A DNA stretch of 64,000 nucleotides, taken from Bradysia coprophila. Its lineage: Eukaryota > Arthropoda > Insecta > Diptera > Sciaridae. The DNA is taken from assembly GCF_014529535.1 (NCBI RefSeq), contig NW_023503746.1:868001-932000 (forward strand). The letters run 5' to 3'. Both the position numbers and the translations under genes were made by a program. Under the pieces are notes generated by a model. It was not told the DNA's origin. It saw only the letters and a program-made list of their open reading frames with translations, and made no database searches. This document shows, piece by piece, positions 24,097-35,120 of the stretch (the first letter of the stretch is position 1; the number at the start of each line of letters is the position of its first letter).

Positions 24097-25754
24097 ATTG
24101 AAAGTGTAAAACAGGTATGGACAAAAAAATTTGATTTTCGTACTTAAACGCACTCATTTTCATATTATTTTGACATAAAATGTGAGTGAGTTTAAGACGA
24201 ATTCGACGATCGACCATACTTGTTCTAGATGATGCAAATGAACCTTCTTTATTTTATAATTTGAGCAACTGTAGATAACGCACAAAACAAATTAGTGAAC
24301 TGAATTCCTGCAGAAGTCAAGTCAAGCAACAATTTTAACTAATAACTTCGTACCATCAACGCACTTCAAGCATGCAAATATCATGCAAATTTTGGTACTG
24401 TAAATAATCTGGAAACACTTTTCGAAGCACTTTTGCTTGACGTGTATTGGTACTATAGATTGATCGTCTTCAAGTACGTTCGCTATCCACGTTTAAAAAA
24501 AAGAAGATTCAAAGAAACTATAGTGAGGTTCCGGTAGAAGAATCGTTTCTTGAAGATGATCAGATCATAATAGATTGTGAAAATTGTTATCGTCATTTGC
24601 TAAGAAATTTAAATTTTCATGAAAATATGGTTAGTGTAAAGTGACAGAAGTGACCGACTTACTGGCAGTGTCAATCATCGAAAGTCCTGTGAATTAGTGC
24701 TAAAATCCACAATCTATTGAAAGAACATTACCTGGAGATGGAGACCGGCATTACATATCCGATGTTTAGTTTTCTATCTTTTTACATCGAAGGTCGAAAA
24801 TTCTAATAATATGAATGGTTACATTACTTACCAATGATACTTCTTGTTGTGAAATTTACCAATCCGAGGCGAAGCCGAAAACTTGAGATAAAGTTTGTCA
24901 GCGAAGTTAAGTTCATTTTACTCACGTCACGTCACGTTTTTGAGTATAGTGTTTTACATAAAAAGATGAAAAGTAGAGTTGTCACATATTTTGATGATCC
25001 GAGGAGAAGCCGAGGTCGAGGTCATAAACATACGAAACGAGACTTTCCAATTTATCCCCTGGTTATGTAAAGGATTTACGTTTCATCTCTAGGGTTGAAA
25101 TAAGCCACATTCGACCCTACCGAAAACAACACTTATTAACACAACAAAGTTGAAAAGTATAGTTTTCGTGTAAATTTTGTTGATTCGATTCAAAGCCGAG
25201 GTCAATAAACACACTGAGACTTTTCAACTTTGATCCAGAGTGATGTAATTGATAGTGTGATTCCCCGAAAAAATTATTCACCTAGAATATATAAACAAAC
25301 ATTATACATTATATTATGTGTAAAACGTAAGTCATACGCGCTCTATAATAATCTAATTCTAGCTCTAATTTTGTACGTTTATCTAAAACTTTGTAGCCCT
25401 GATGATGGCTGGTAGCTCGGCCGAAAGCTCGGTACATTAAACACGATAAACAAACCAATTGGAGTTTAATTCATTGCCCTCACCAAGCAACACAACGTTG
25501 CAACAATTATACTTCTGTAATGTCGGCAAGCCTCGACCGCTTTTTCATACGTGTATAATATTTATTATCACATACGCGCGGTGTTTGGATGTCAAAATTA
25601 CTTACCTAGAAGTTTAATTCAAAAATTACACTTCAGGTCTGTGTTGTTGTCTCGTTTTCGCTTATGTGATAAAATAGAGTACACACTTGTCACTATCAGT
25701 GCCACTTTCGACCCTAGGGAAAACAAAAGCATGTAAAACCAATTTTAATCGAAA

Positions 25755-25880
25755 AGGCTATTCGCACACAGTGCGATTAGTCTTTATTACTAAAACAAGA
25801 CTAATCGCACTTTGTGCGAATAAAGACTAATGGCACTTTGTGCAGATAGTCTTTATTTGACTATTCGCACAAAGTGCGGA
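25755..25880. repeat. Array of GCACTTTGTGC palindromic units, site 1
   Basis: At least four occurrences in both orientations of the near-palindrome TCGCACTTTGTGCGAATA, separated by AATAAAGACTAAT or its complement. The same unit recurs at 28505-28605. Confidence 0.8.
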
Positions 25881-26084
25881 GGTCTTTCTAACGTAGCGTC
25901 ATGTTCATAAAGGAAGCGTCGAAATGTATTTTTCGGTTCACATTTTCATCGAATCGTTCACTTAAAATTCAAATTTTAGGCACACTTACGACGTGAATTG
26001 ACTTAAAACATGAAAATGTAATTAATGTTTCGTATTACGTATTGACATATTGTAAAAGGTAGCATCGTCCTCTACTACAAACAG

Positions 26085-26390
26085 TTTTACAAAGTGCTTG
26101 TACAGTATAGTGATTGCTTCCTTTTACAAAGTGTTTGTAGAGGAAAGTGCTGTTACTTCCTTTTACAAAGTGTTTGCAGAGTAGAGTGTTGCTTCCTTTT
26201 ACATTAAGTGTTTGTAGAGGAGAGTGAGGCTTCCTTTTAGAAAGTGTTTGTAGAAGATAGTGTTGCTTCCTTTTACAAAGTGTTTGTAGAGTTGAGTGCA
26301 ACTTCCTCTAACAAAGTGTTTGTAGATGAGAATGTTGCTTCATTTTACAAAGTATTTGAAGAAGATGGTGTTGAAAATGTTTGTAGATGA
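26085..26390. repeat. 36-base minisatellite, about 8 units
   Basis: Unit TTTTACAAAGTGTTTG followed by TAGAGgAGAGTGTTGCTTCC, mostly 36-38 bases long. Because 36 is a multiple of three, the minus strand stays open as a 12-residue repeat (QTLCKRKQHYLL-like), but length changes shift the frame and nothing else suggests a protein. Confidence 0.85.
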
Positions 26391-26451
26391 GGGTAGCTCT
26401 TTTGAATTGTTTAGTGCAAACTAGAGTTACGCAGGTCATGTAAACAGAACT

Positions 26452-27575
26452 TTTTAGCCCCGTACGAAGTACGAAGGGGCTTATAGGATTACGATGCCGT
26501 GTGTAATTGATGGAATTCGAAGCAGACGGTAAGGGCAAAGTGTTTGCCTATGTTCATAGATGACGAATCCGCAATAAAAATTTGGGCCGTCTGTCCGTCT
26601 GTCCGTCACGTCGATATTTTGAGTAAATCAAATCCGATTTCAAAAAAAAAAATCCTTGAAACATAGTCAAAATAGTGAGGCTAAGTTCGAAGATGGGCAT
26701 ATTCGGGTCGGCCCTTCGTGAGTTAGGGCCACCTAAGTGATTTAAGGTCTTTTGGTGATATTTATGGCAAAATAAACGATGGAAATGTAAATGACACGGC
26801 AAATGATAGGTATTGTCAATACCAATACAGGAAAAAAAAGTTTTTTTAAAATCGGGTGAGTGGACCGTGAGTTAGGGCCTTAGAAGTGAAAAGCTACTAG
26901 GGCCCTATGTGTATTTTACATAGAACTCAAGTAAATTTAATCCGTTTTTCGTAATATTTGTTTCATTTGGAAGGTAATCGAACGCCGAATAGAAAGTTGT
27001 TGAAAAAAAATTAAATTTGGGTCCTTGGACTAAGGCCACTACTAGGGCCCTATGTGTATTTTACATTGAACTCGAGTAAATTTCATTCGTTTTTCGTAAT
27101 TTTTGTGTCATTTGGAAGGTAATCAAAGGCCGAATAGAATGTTGTTGGAAAAAAAATTAAATTTGGGTTCTCGGACTAAGGCCGCTACTAGGGCCCTATG
27201 TGTATTTTACATATAACTCGAGCAAATTTCATCCGTTTTTCTTAATTTTTGTTTCATTTGGAAGGTAATCAAAGGCCGAATAGAATGTTGTTGAAAAAAA
27301 ATTAAATTTGGGTCCTCGGACTAAGGCCGCTACTAGGGCCCTATGTGTATTTTACATATAACTCGAGCAAATTTCATCCGTTTTTCGTATTTTTTGTTTC
27401 ATTTGGAAGATAATCAAAGGCCGAATAGTTGAAAAAAAAAATTAAATTTGGATCCTCGGACTGAGGCCGATACTAGGCCCTATATGTATTTATACTCAAT
27501 AAATTAAAATTTTAGGGCTATTTGAAATTTTTGTTTTATTTGAAAGGAACGTCGTACGGGGCTTCGTAATTGCGC
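26452..27575 (+). repeat. GCCCCGTAC-end repeat family, copy 2 (most complete)
   Basis: Left end TTTTTAGCCCCGTACGAAGT; right end GTCGTACGGGGCTTCGTAAT, so GCCCCGTACGA is an inverted terminal motif. The interior has a short GTCC/GTCT microsatellite (about 26588-26608), then about 4.5 tandem units of about 145 bases beginning CTACTAGGGCCCTATGTG (near 26895, 27040, 27185, 27331 and 27470). No coding capacity seen; non-autonomous element of unknown superfamily. Confidence 0.8.
26895..27530. repeat. 145-base tandem repeat within copy 2
   Basis: Units carry CTACTAGGGCCCTATGTG, then CGAGTAAATTTCAT, TTTGTTTCATTTGGAAGGTA, GCCGAATAGAATGTTGTTG and GGACTAAGGCCGC. The spacing of the GGGCCC core is about 145, 145, 146 and 139 bases. 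Confidence 0.85.
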
Positions 27576-27624
27576 TATGCGCAATTTCTAAGATGTACAC
27601 ATTACATAATAATTTTACTTTATC

Positions 27625-28105
27625 TCCTGCAAGCTGATATTTCATACATTACGCGTTTCTGCATATAAACACAAACACATACATAACCACAGCCTATACG
27701 ATTGGATAATTCACACATAACCCACCTAGGGTAAATTTACTTTCCATCTACATATTTGAAAAAAAAAATCGCCGAACGGCGGAAGCGAACACGGGACCAG
27801 CAGCATATCAACCAAACATGCTGACCACTACGCCAACAAATCACATAACGCGATGCAATTGGTGTCGGTAGTGGTTCGTTAGTCACTTCTACATCGATCA
27901 AATAATCAGAGTAGTCGGAATGATGTGATTTGAACTTGAGGTGGATAGTATATGTGTGTGAGTAAGTAAATAAAGGATTCTCTGTATGATGTTTTTTTTT
28001 GTTGTGAATGCGTTTTAAAACAACATGCTTAATTAATTAATTTTAAATCCAAATTTTTGTGGTTATTTCGCTAATGTATGAAATATCAGCTTGCAGGAGA
28101 TAAAA
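27625..28105. repeat. Foldback element with arms of about 35 bases
   Basis: TTTATCTCCTGCAAGCTGAT followed by ATTTCATACATTA at about 27620-27655 is inverted at about 28070-28106 (TAATGTATGAAATATCAGC then TTGCAGGAGATAAA). It encloses about 415 bases that include the tRNA-like sequence. Confidence 0.7.
27765..27846 (-). ncRNA. tRNA-like (pol III A/B box) sequence, possible SINE or pseudo-tRNA
   Basis: On the minus strand TGGCGTAGTGGTCAGC resembles a pol III A box. GTGTTCGCTTCCGCC, about 43 bases further, resembles a B box (core GTTCGCTTCC). A T-run follows at about 27768-27759. The anticodon-arm pairing (AGCAT/ATGCT) is present, but its loop is too long and the T-stem is imperfect, so this is not a functional tRNA by eye. 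Confidence 0.4.
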
Positions 28106-28109
28106 CATT

Positions 28110-28230
28110 GTTCTACCTTGGTGTATATTTCTCGAATCACTTCTTTGGTACAATTGTATATACACTCGCTGGCGCTCGTTATATACAATTGTACATACGA
28201 AGTTATTCTCGAAATATACACCAAGGTAGA
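28110..28230. repeat. Long hairpin, arms of about 50 bases
   Basis: CTACCTTGGTGTATATTTCT begins the left arm and its complement AAATATACACCAAGGTAG ends the right arm. The arms meet near a CTCGCTGGCGCTCG loop flanked by ACAATTGTATATA on both sides. Probable MITE remnant. Confidence 0.75.
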
Positions 28231-28504
28231 AAATGTACTATTAACTACTTTAACCGGCGCATAGGCTTACGGTCAAAGTAGGGTAACAGACGCACTAGGG
28301 TCACGTACCCAATAGATATACGGGTTTGTACGGGGCTCAGTCGCAGCAAACGCTCCGACTGTTTTGATGGCTCGTTTTAAGATGAAATAAATGAAATGAA
28401 ATGAAAGGGTGATTGATTATGTCAAAACATCATACGGAACAGGTTACATTTTAATGATTTAAATCAATGTTAGTATCATTAACTACATCATAGTGAAAAG
28501 TGAT

Positions 28505-28605
28505 GCGAATAGTGAAATAAAGACTAATCGCACTTTATTTGACTATTCGCACAAAGTGCGATTATATCAGTCTTTATTTGACTATTCGCCCTTTGTGCGA
28601 TTAGT
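28505..28605. repeat. Array of GCACTTTGTGC palindromic units, site 2
   Basis: Same units as at 25755-25880, alternating with TCTTTATTTGACTATTCGC. It abuts the putative exon at 28612-28797. Confidence 0.75.
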
Positions 28606-28611
28606 ACCTAC

Positions 28612-28797
28612 CAATTTTAATATCAATCCAGTGTCAAACATTTTCATATCTTGTTGTTGTGTTACAGCAGTTTCGCCAGCTTCGCTTGAGTTAATCTTAT
28701 CAGCAACAACGCCCTTTTCAGCCAACAATTCTTGTGAAAGTTTTTTGAGTAAATCCTTCAGCGATACTCGCGATGCCATGTAAAGTAAAAATTCCAT
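28612..28797 (-). CDS. Possible single coding exon, unrecognised
   Basis: On the minus strand an ATG-initiated frame reads MEFLLYMASRVSLKDLLKKL and continues with an amphipathic, charged composition to GLILKL, where GTAGGT gives a good donor. The composition looks more protein-like than the surrounding DNA. I found no second exon downstream, where palindromic repeats begin at once, so this may be an orphaned exon, a gene fragment inside a repeat, or chance. Confidence 0.25.
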
Positions 28798-30468
28798 TTT
28801 GTTCCCTTCTCCGATTGATTCTCCATCTCCATGCCATTAGAAAGGAACCATAAAACGTTTCAATGTCGGAAATTAGGTCAACGAAAAAAAGGTTGCCTAG
28901 CAAAAGTCATTATAAAAAGCATCAGTGTGTCTACGTGTAATTGCTGACGAGGTAAAAAATAAAATTAAAAGCTAAAAAAAGTTTCAATTTATTCAATCTC
29001 CCACAATTTAGAAATGAGAGAAGAAGAATAAAAAATCCACTTAACCTTACCAGTCACCATGTCCTCATTAAATGAAAATGTAAACCAATTTAAAAGAAAT
29101 AAATTAAATCGATATATCAAACACATTGGAAATGTAAATTTCCATCCATTTATTGCTTTAATGGGACCTATCCACAAATTCTATGGAAACTTTGGCATGG
29201 AAATTTTTGAACAAAAAAGAGTATGCTGAACTTTGCCTTAATCATTTGAGACGAAAATTTGTTGAACCACAAAATTAATTGCATCATCATACTAACTGTT
29301 CCAACAGCAAACTTTTTTTTTACTTGGCTTAATGACATAAGTTTGAATTTTACTTTTTTAAGAGTGGAAAAAAGAAGAGAAAAAAATGTATTTATGCTCT
29401 GTAAAGCGTGGCAAGTACTATTTTAGAAAACTTTGTAGCGAAGTAAAGCATCAAAAATGTAAATTTTATTACTAACATAGCTCGCACAACATATATATGC
29501 GCGGTATGTATACGGTACTTATATCCATTTTGATTCTTAATGCATCCAATCAAATAGTTCATAGACTGAAATGAAATAGTTTATAGCGTCCAGACACATC
29601 GTTTCAGGGATGAAATATGTGAAATTTGCATAGAAGCTTTAAGTGTACATAGGATATGGAATAAATTGAATAAGTTGCATTATAATGATCTCTATCATCG
29701 TTTGTTGAAAATCAAACAGTTCACGACTCGGTTCAAGGTCAGTGCACCGATGGTGTGCACTTGTATTTAGGGAGTAATTGTTGGTTATCATAAATTGCAC
29801 ATTGTTCATGTTGTCTAGCCGTATCGCTTAGCGTGGAAATGATGCTATTTGATGTAAAAATTCTTCTCCATCGCGGATGAAAGTCGGAAAACTTGATTCA
29901 AGTTATAAAATAAACTTTTTGAACTGCAATATATACCACTGTACAACCACTAAATCTGTTACTTCTGCTGTTGAATTATTTTTTTAATGATCTTGTACTT
30001 CGTTGTTTTGACATCCATTTTGCTATATAATAGCCTAATACTCGCTATTGCTATTCGATTGTGATTGTCGTTATTGTCCCTAACAGATGACTAACTGTTT
30101 CCGTTCTGTTAAGTCGCATCTTATTTCAATATCGGCCTATAATTTCTGGTAAAGCAGAACCCAAGCAATCGCATACACTGTTTACAAAATTAGAAGACCT
30201 AAAATCGAACAGTGTCCGAACAGTTTGTAGATACAGTAAGAAAACAAACCGTCAGAATAGTCGGAGCGTTTGCTGCGACTGAGCCCCGTACGACCCTAGT
30301 GCGTCCGTAGCCCTACTTCATCCGTGATCCTAATTTTTCCGAAGCCCTAATACGTCCGTAGCCCTAATTCAGCTATAACCTGTATGTGCCCGTTACCATA
30401 ATGCTTCCAACCTAGCCCAAGTGCGGCACGTGCAATTTTAATGAAAGTATTTATATTCATTTTAAATA

Positions 30469-31277
30469 TTGCGCATAGCGCAATTATGAGAGCCCGTACG
30501 AAGTACCTCTCAAATAAAACAAAAATTTACGAAGTAATTTTAGGTGCCCAAATTTGAAACTTTTTCTATCACCATGTCCATATGCGTGATATGTTTAATG
30601 CCTCAAACACCTCACACACATAACCAATTACTTCTCTGTTAAAAGAAACTCTCTTAGTACCATTTTCCACAAAATGCATCACTTTTACTAAAATCCAATA
30701 TGGCCGCCGGTAGCCATTTTGTTAGGACACCGGAAGTAGTTCTGACGATTTACATTCGTTAATACCTTTCAAACAAAAAAAAATCATGAAATTCGGTCAA
30801 AATTTACTCGAGATATTGACAAAATACACGACGTTCACTGTACTGCCGAGAAGCCGGATATGAGCTCACTCCAAGGGACCTAGCTCACGCTCCGGTCAAC
30901 CAAATTTCATAAACGTTTTTTTTCCCTGATTGGTACGTTCAATACCTATCTAATAAATTAAAAATAGTCGAAATCCGTACAAATTTGGCCGACCTACAAG
31001 CAAAAACTGCTTTCCTCCCTGTGCCTGGTTCACATCATGGGCTCTAACTCACTAGTCGGTCATCCAATTTCCATAAACTTTTTTTTGTCCATTGCTATTG
31101 TAAACACCTTTTGACGTATCAAATGCCGTACATATCTTCGATAAACACTAAAACACTTAAACACTAAAACAGACCCAAATATGCCCATTTTCATATGAGG
31201 TCTTGCTATTGTCATTACCTATCAGGGAAAAAAAATGTTTGAAATCGGTTCAGTTTTACTCAAGTTATCGTGTACAC

Positions 31278-31310
<33 letters not shown>

Positions 31311-31419
31311 TTATTTTTTTATTGTGGATTCGTCATCTGTAATCATATACAAATGAAATTCCAGATGTTACAAACGGCATGGTGTTATTATAAGCCCCCA
31401 GTAAAACGGGGCTAAAAAT
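30469..31419 (-). repeat. GCCCCGTAC-end repeat family, copy 3 (inverted, rearranged)
   Basis: The left end ATTGCGCATAGCGCAATTAT, then AGCCCGTACGAAGTAC, is the reversed right end of copy 2. The right end GCCCCCAGTAAAACGGGGCT then AAAAA is the reversed left end. A (GACA)n microsatellite lies at 31280-31310. The interior differs from copies 1 and 2, and the 145-base tandem array is missing. Confidence 0.7.
31280..31310. repeat. (GACA)n microsatellite
   Basis: About seven GACA units, the complement of the GTCT tract in the other copies of this repeat family. Confidence 0.9.
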
Positions 31420-31572
31420 TGTTTGAGCTAGAACTTAATTGAACCTCAGTGCTAGGATATCAAAATTGAATCTTTTCACTTTTTCGTTTCTTCGAAAATC
31501 TTCTACTTCATTTTTTGGCATATTAATGGGTAATTATACCCAGAATCTGAGATAAATCATTATGTGCGCTTT

Positions 31573-33033
31573 TTAACTCATTTTAGATTTATTTGCTATT
31601 TTATACAACGGAGTATAATCTCCTCTGTTTTCAGCGAATGCTGCCGTCTCTTTTCGCCCTTGCGTCTCCATCAGATATATCGGTTTCGGTACATCTGGAT
31701 GTTGGTTCAAGTAGTCGTTCAAAATTTTCGTCGATCTACAAACAAAATTAAATTTTCTTTCGTCGTATCAACCTTAGCGAAAATCATTCACCTCAAATGC
31801 GTTATGCCATCAAATACAACTTTGTTGGTGCGTAAATTATCCGGAAAATTCGGCTTATTTATTCGATCTTCAATTTCGAATTTGGTCAGACGTAGTAGTG
31901 GTGGCAGAGTCCTGCCAAATGCAACATATTTCGGTTCAATTTTCATCAACTTTTTATCATCCAACATTATCCTGTTGACCTTCTTCTCGATTGCCAGCTG
32001 CAATAACACAAATTTTATTCCATTTTTATGGACCAAATTCAATTGTCTTTGTTATATTACATCAGGCAGTCTGACAATATTAGCAATTTCTTCGGGAATA
32101 GCCGATTTTATAACCGGAGCAACATAAAGTGCCTTCTTAGCTGCATCATCTTCGATACCGATTGAGAAAAGCTTTTTTATCAAATCTTTGTTCATATTCA
32201 CTTTGCCATCAGATCCAAGAGATTTCAGCCAATCAGCAAAATCACCAGCGGCCAGTAAAGTTTTAGTTTCGAAGATAAACTGTGATAAGAAAGAACTTTT
32301 TGTTTTTCGAATTAATTGAAATTAAAGTTACCAAGTCCATCAATTCTTCCGTTTTTTCCGGAAGCGATTTAGCTGCATAACTTCTTTCGAATTTGTAAAG
32401 TTTTGATTCCCACAAAATTCGATCGTTTCTCGGTTTCCGCAAATAATTTGCCATCCAACTCCTTTGCAGGTCTGTTGATTTGATGGGATTTGTTATCGTC
32501 GGTCGAATGTGCACTTCAAATTGTTCTTGAGGGTGGTGCAACCCCGTTTCGTCCTAGTTTTAAACGATTCAACCAAATTCCAAATTTAATTGTTCAAACT
32601 ATTTCAATTGGAATTTCACATATATTACGCAATCGGCTTTTATATACCTTCTCATCATCGTGGAAATCATATTCGTTATCATCAACATTTTCGTTTGAAC
32701 CGTTTTCGGTTGTATTACCACCTGGTTCCACTTCGATATCGGTGTGGTTATTGCTTTGAAGAGCTGTTATTGATTTTATATCAATGCATTTCGCCAATTT
32801 GGTGAATAGTTCGGGAGTTAAGTACTCTATTAACTTTGATTTGGAATTTTTGATCGCAGTTCGATGGTAAAACTAAAACATGTATTTTGCTGTATAGACC
32901 ATTTATGCACTCGAATATAACAATCATATGGAAAACATGTCGCCGCCGGTTAAATTCACAGTTTCAAGTTTACCTCTTTGTTTTTCCTCTCAATATCATC
33001 GACGAACATGTTTAATGGTTTCTCGCTATTCAT
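31573..33033 (-). CDS. Six-exon gene for an unrecognised 364-residue protein
   Basis: Exons (minus): 33033-32974, 32872-32648, 32553-32332, 32279-32061, 31997-31792 and 31735-31573. They add to 1095 nt with no stop before the final TAA, and the first four end at codon boundaries. All splice sites are GT/AG and all introns are 56-101 nt, like those of its neighbours. The protein starts MNSEKPLNMFVDDIERKNKE, with no signal peptide or membrane segment. About residues 60-95 form an acidic, Asn/Asp/Glu-rich linker (NGSNENVDDNEYDFHDDEK). The C-terminal two-thirds is rich in Lys and Leu, with a likely folded core (ETKTLLAAGDFADWLKSLG and KYVAFGRTLPPLLRLTKF). I see no known catalytic motif. It is probably cytosolic or nuclear. 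Consistent phases and composition argue for a real, intact gene, but its function is unknown to me. Confidence 0.78.
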
Positions 33034-34570
33034 TGTGGAAAGCGATAAGATGATTAATTGTTTAGAAACGAACAGATTTCAGTGAAAGACACGAACACAC
33101 GGAATAATATATTTGGTTATTGAATTCGACGGCAACATTTTCATTTTATTTAGGTTACCAATTAAATTGTAGCTATGGGGATGTGCACAAGCCAATTGTC
33201 ATAGAAACATTTAAAATTTTCGCTACGAATTTTCCTCTGTCGATGCGACGTTGCTTCGTCAATAGAAAAACAAGTTATTTTTCGTTGGTTTTCCTGAAAT
33301 TTGTTTTTTTTTCTATTATTATTATTTTCATCCGATATGCTTCATGACCGACGGCACATCGAGCATCATCTCATCATATTTTACATTTAAAAAATTATTT
33401 GAGAGAAATTATATTTTTGGTTTTTATCGTTCATGCAATCGTTGATGTACATCAATTGGTCGTATTTTGATGTACAGCCTTAAGTTAGAGTGATGGTGCC
33501 AATATTGTTTCTATGCCAACGAGAAATTAAGTATAAATACAGCGTTGATTCTTCAATGCTTGTTGCTACTCATGGTTTTGTTTTCTTCATTTCGATGAGT
33601 AAACAATTCCCCAGAATCTCAGGGTTTTTAAAGAGCGCTTACCACACCGCTTATATACATCAATTGTGTTTTGATTCAAAATGTAAAGAAACAAATCTTC
33701 TACATAAAGTAGATCTAGGGGTACCTATATAACAGTGCCATATACGTAATTAGATGGGTAGGAAATTTGTCACTGCGACTCTTAATTTCAGTCTGTAGAA
33801 AATTGTCGAATCGAATTAGGTTTTTCAAGTTATTTTCAGCTGATTGACTATGCATTTCTATATCGAAAATCATTGTTAGGCTAGATGCATACCTAAAAAT
33901 AGTTCCGTCGCAAAAGACAGTTTAATGGAAATTCGATTCATGAAGATTTTACCACTGCACCAGCACCACTTATTACGGGTGGCTTGACGAGGATCGCCCG
34001 TTTCCTGCAAAATAAACAAGGGTTGAACCAAACGAATAGGCTTTTCTAAGATTTGTCTGCATACATTTTTAATGAACTTCATATCCGCGATGGCTTGGCA
34101 TGATAGCTAACAGATCTAATAAGCACATACGGTAAGCCAATGTGATAGGGTATTGGATAGGTATTGTTCAGACTATTTTGAATATTTGCGTTTCATGATA
34201 GTTGGCACAGTGAACGACGTTTCTAAATTCATGTAATAGCAATGCATTGTCCTGCGCTATTTTTAGTTTGAATTATAACTATAACTAGTATAATTATTAT
34301 GACTATTTAAGATTGATAATACAATCGCTGTAGAAGAAGCCGTAGGGACGAGTATGTCGAGAGGGTTTGAAAGTTTTAAACGATAGTGAATAGTCCCAGG
34401 ATAAATGATCGGGAGGGTGATAGTCTCGATTTTGGTCGAGTCTCAAGATATTGGCTTCCCCCCCTCCAAAATCGTGTTTTTCGGTATATTTTGGCTTCCC
34501 AATGCCAGAATACAAAAAATAAAAATATAGTTTCTTCGGGAAACTTTCAGAGTTTTGAATTCTGAACAAA

Positions 34571-35120
34571 ATTCTCCTTGGACGCAACTTGGTGGAAAAT
34601 ACAGGGTGGTCCGCAGCAGCTGCCCAAGATGAAAATTTAAGAAAAAAATGGTTTTTTAGCATATTTTGGCTTTTAAATGCCAAAATACGAAAAATAAAAA
34701 TATTTCCGCTGCAGAGAATCGTAAGAGCCTCAAACTCTGAGCAAAACTTTGCTTGTATGTCACCATGTGAAATACAGGGTGGGCCGTAAGTTCCGCCAAA
34801 GATGACACATCTTAAGTTTTCAGCTTTGTTCAACGGGTTTTTTAATATTTAAACAACATTTTACAAGCTCTTAACAAGAAACTGTGCGATAAATGGTTCT
34901 GGTACCATAAAATTAACTCATTGTAAAATAATTGATCGAAATACAACATAACAAACAATTTCTTCACCAGAAACATTTTTAATTCCATGTGCACAGAATA
35001 CCGAGATGCATTTAAAAGCCAAAATATGCTCAAAAACCATTTTTTTCTTAAATTTTCACCTTGGGCAGCTGCTGCGGACCACCCTGTATTTTCCACCAAG
35101 TTGCGTCCAACGAGAATAAT
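34571..35120. repeat. Foldback with arms of about 115 bases
   Basis: The left arm (about 34571-34690) includes GCAACTTGGTGGAAAATACA then GGGTGGTCCGCAGCAGCTGC. The right arm (about 35005-35120) is its reverse complement (GCAGCTGCTGCGGACCACCC). About 315 bases lie between them, and another fragment with ATACAGGGTGGGCCG is at 34773. Confidence 0.8.

Larger units (their letters stand above)
22852..31572. other. Repeat-rich gene-poor region
   Basis: About 8.7 kb with no confirmed gene. It holds two hAT MITEs (23000-23170 and 23399-24096), GCACTTTGTGC palindromes (25755-25880 and 28505-28605), a 36-base minisatellite (26085-26390), copies 2 and 3 of the GCCCCGTAC family, hairpins, a tRNA-like sequence, and an ORF at 28612-28797 that may be an exon. 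Stretches 24105-25740 and 28900-30250 hold nothing I recognise beyond scattered repeat fragments. Confidence 0.6.

Noticed and set aside
23392-24217. Open frames rich in Lys/Ile/Gly or Phe/Pro
   Set aside because: They are translations of GGGAAAAT simple repeats inside the hAT MITE.
24838-25210. Recurring GAAGCCGAGGTC motif (also near 12205 and 53490)
   Set aside because: Short and diverged; probably scraps of a dispersed repeat, but the boundaries cannot be set.
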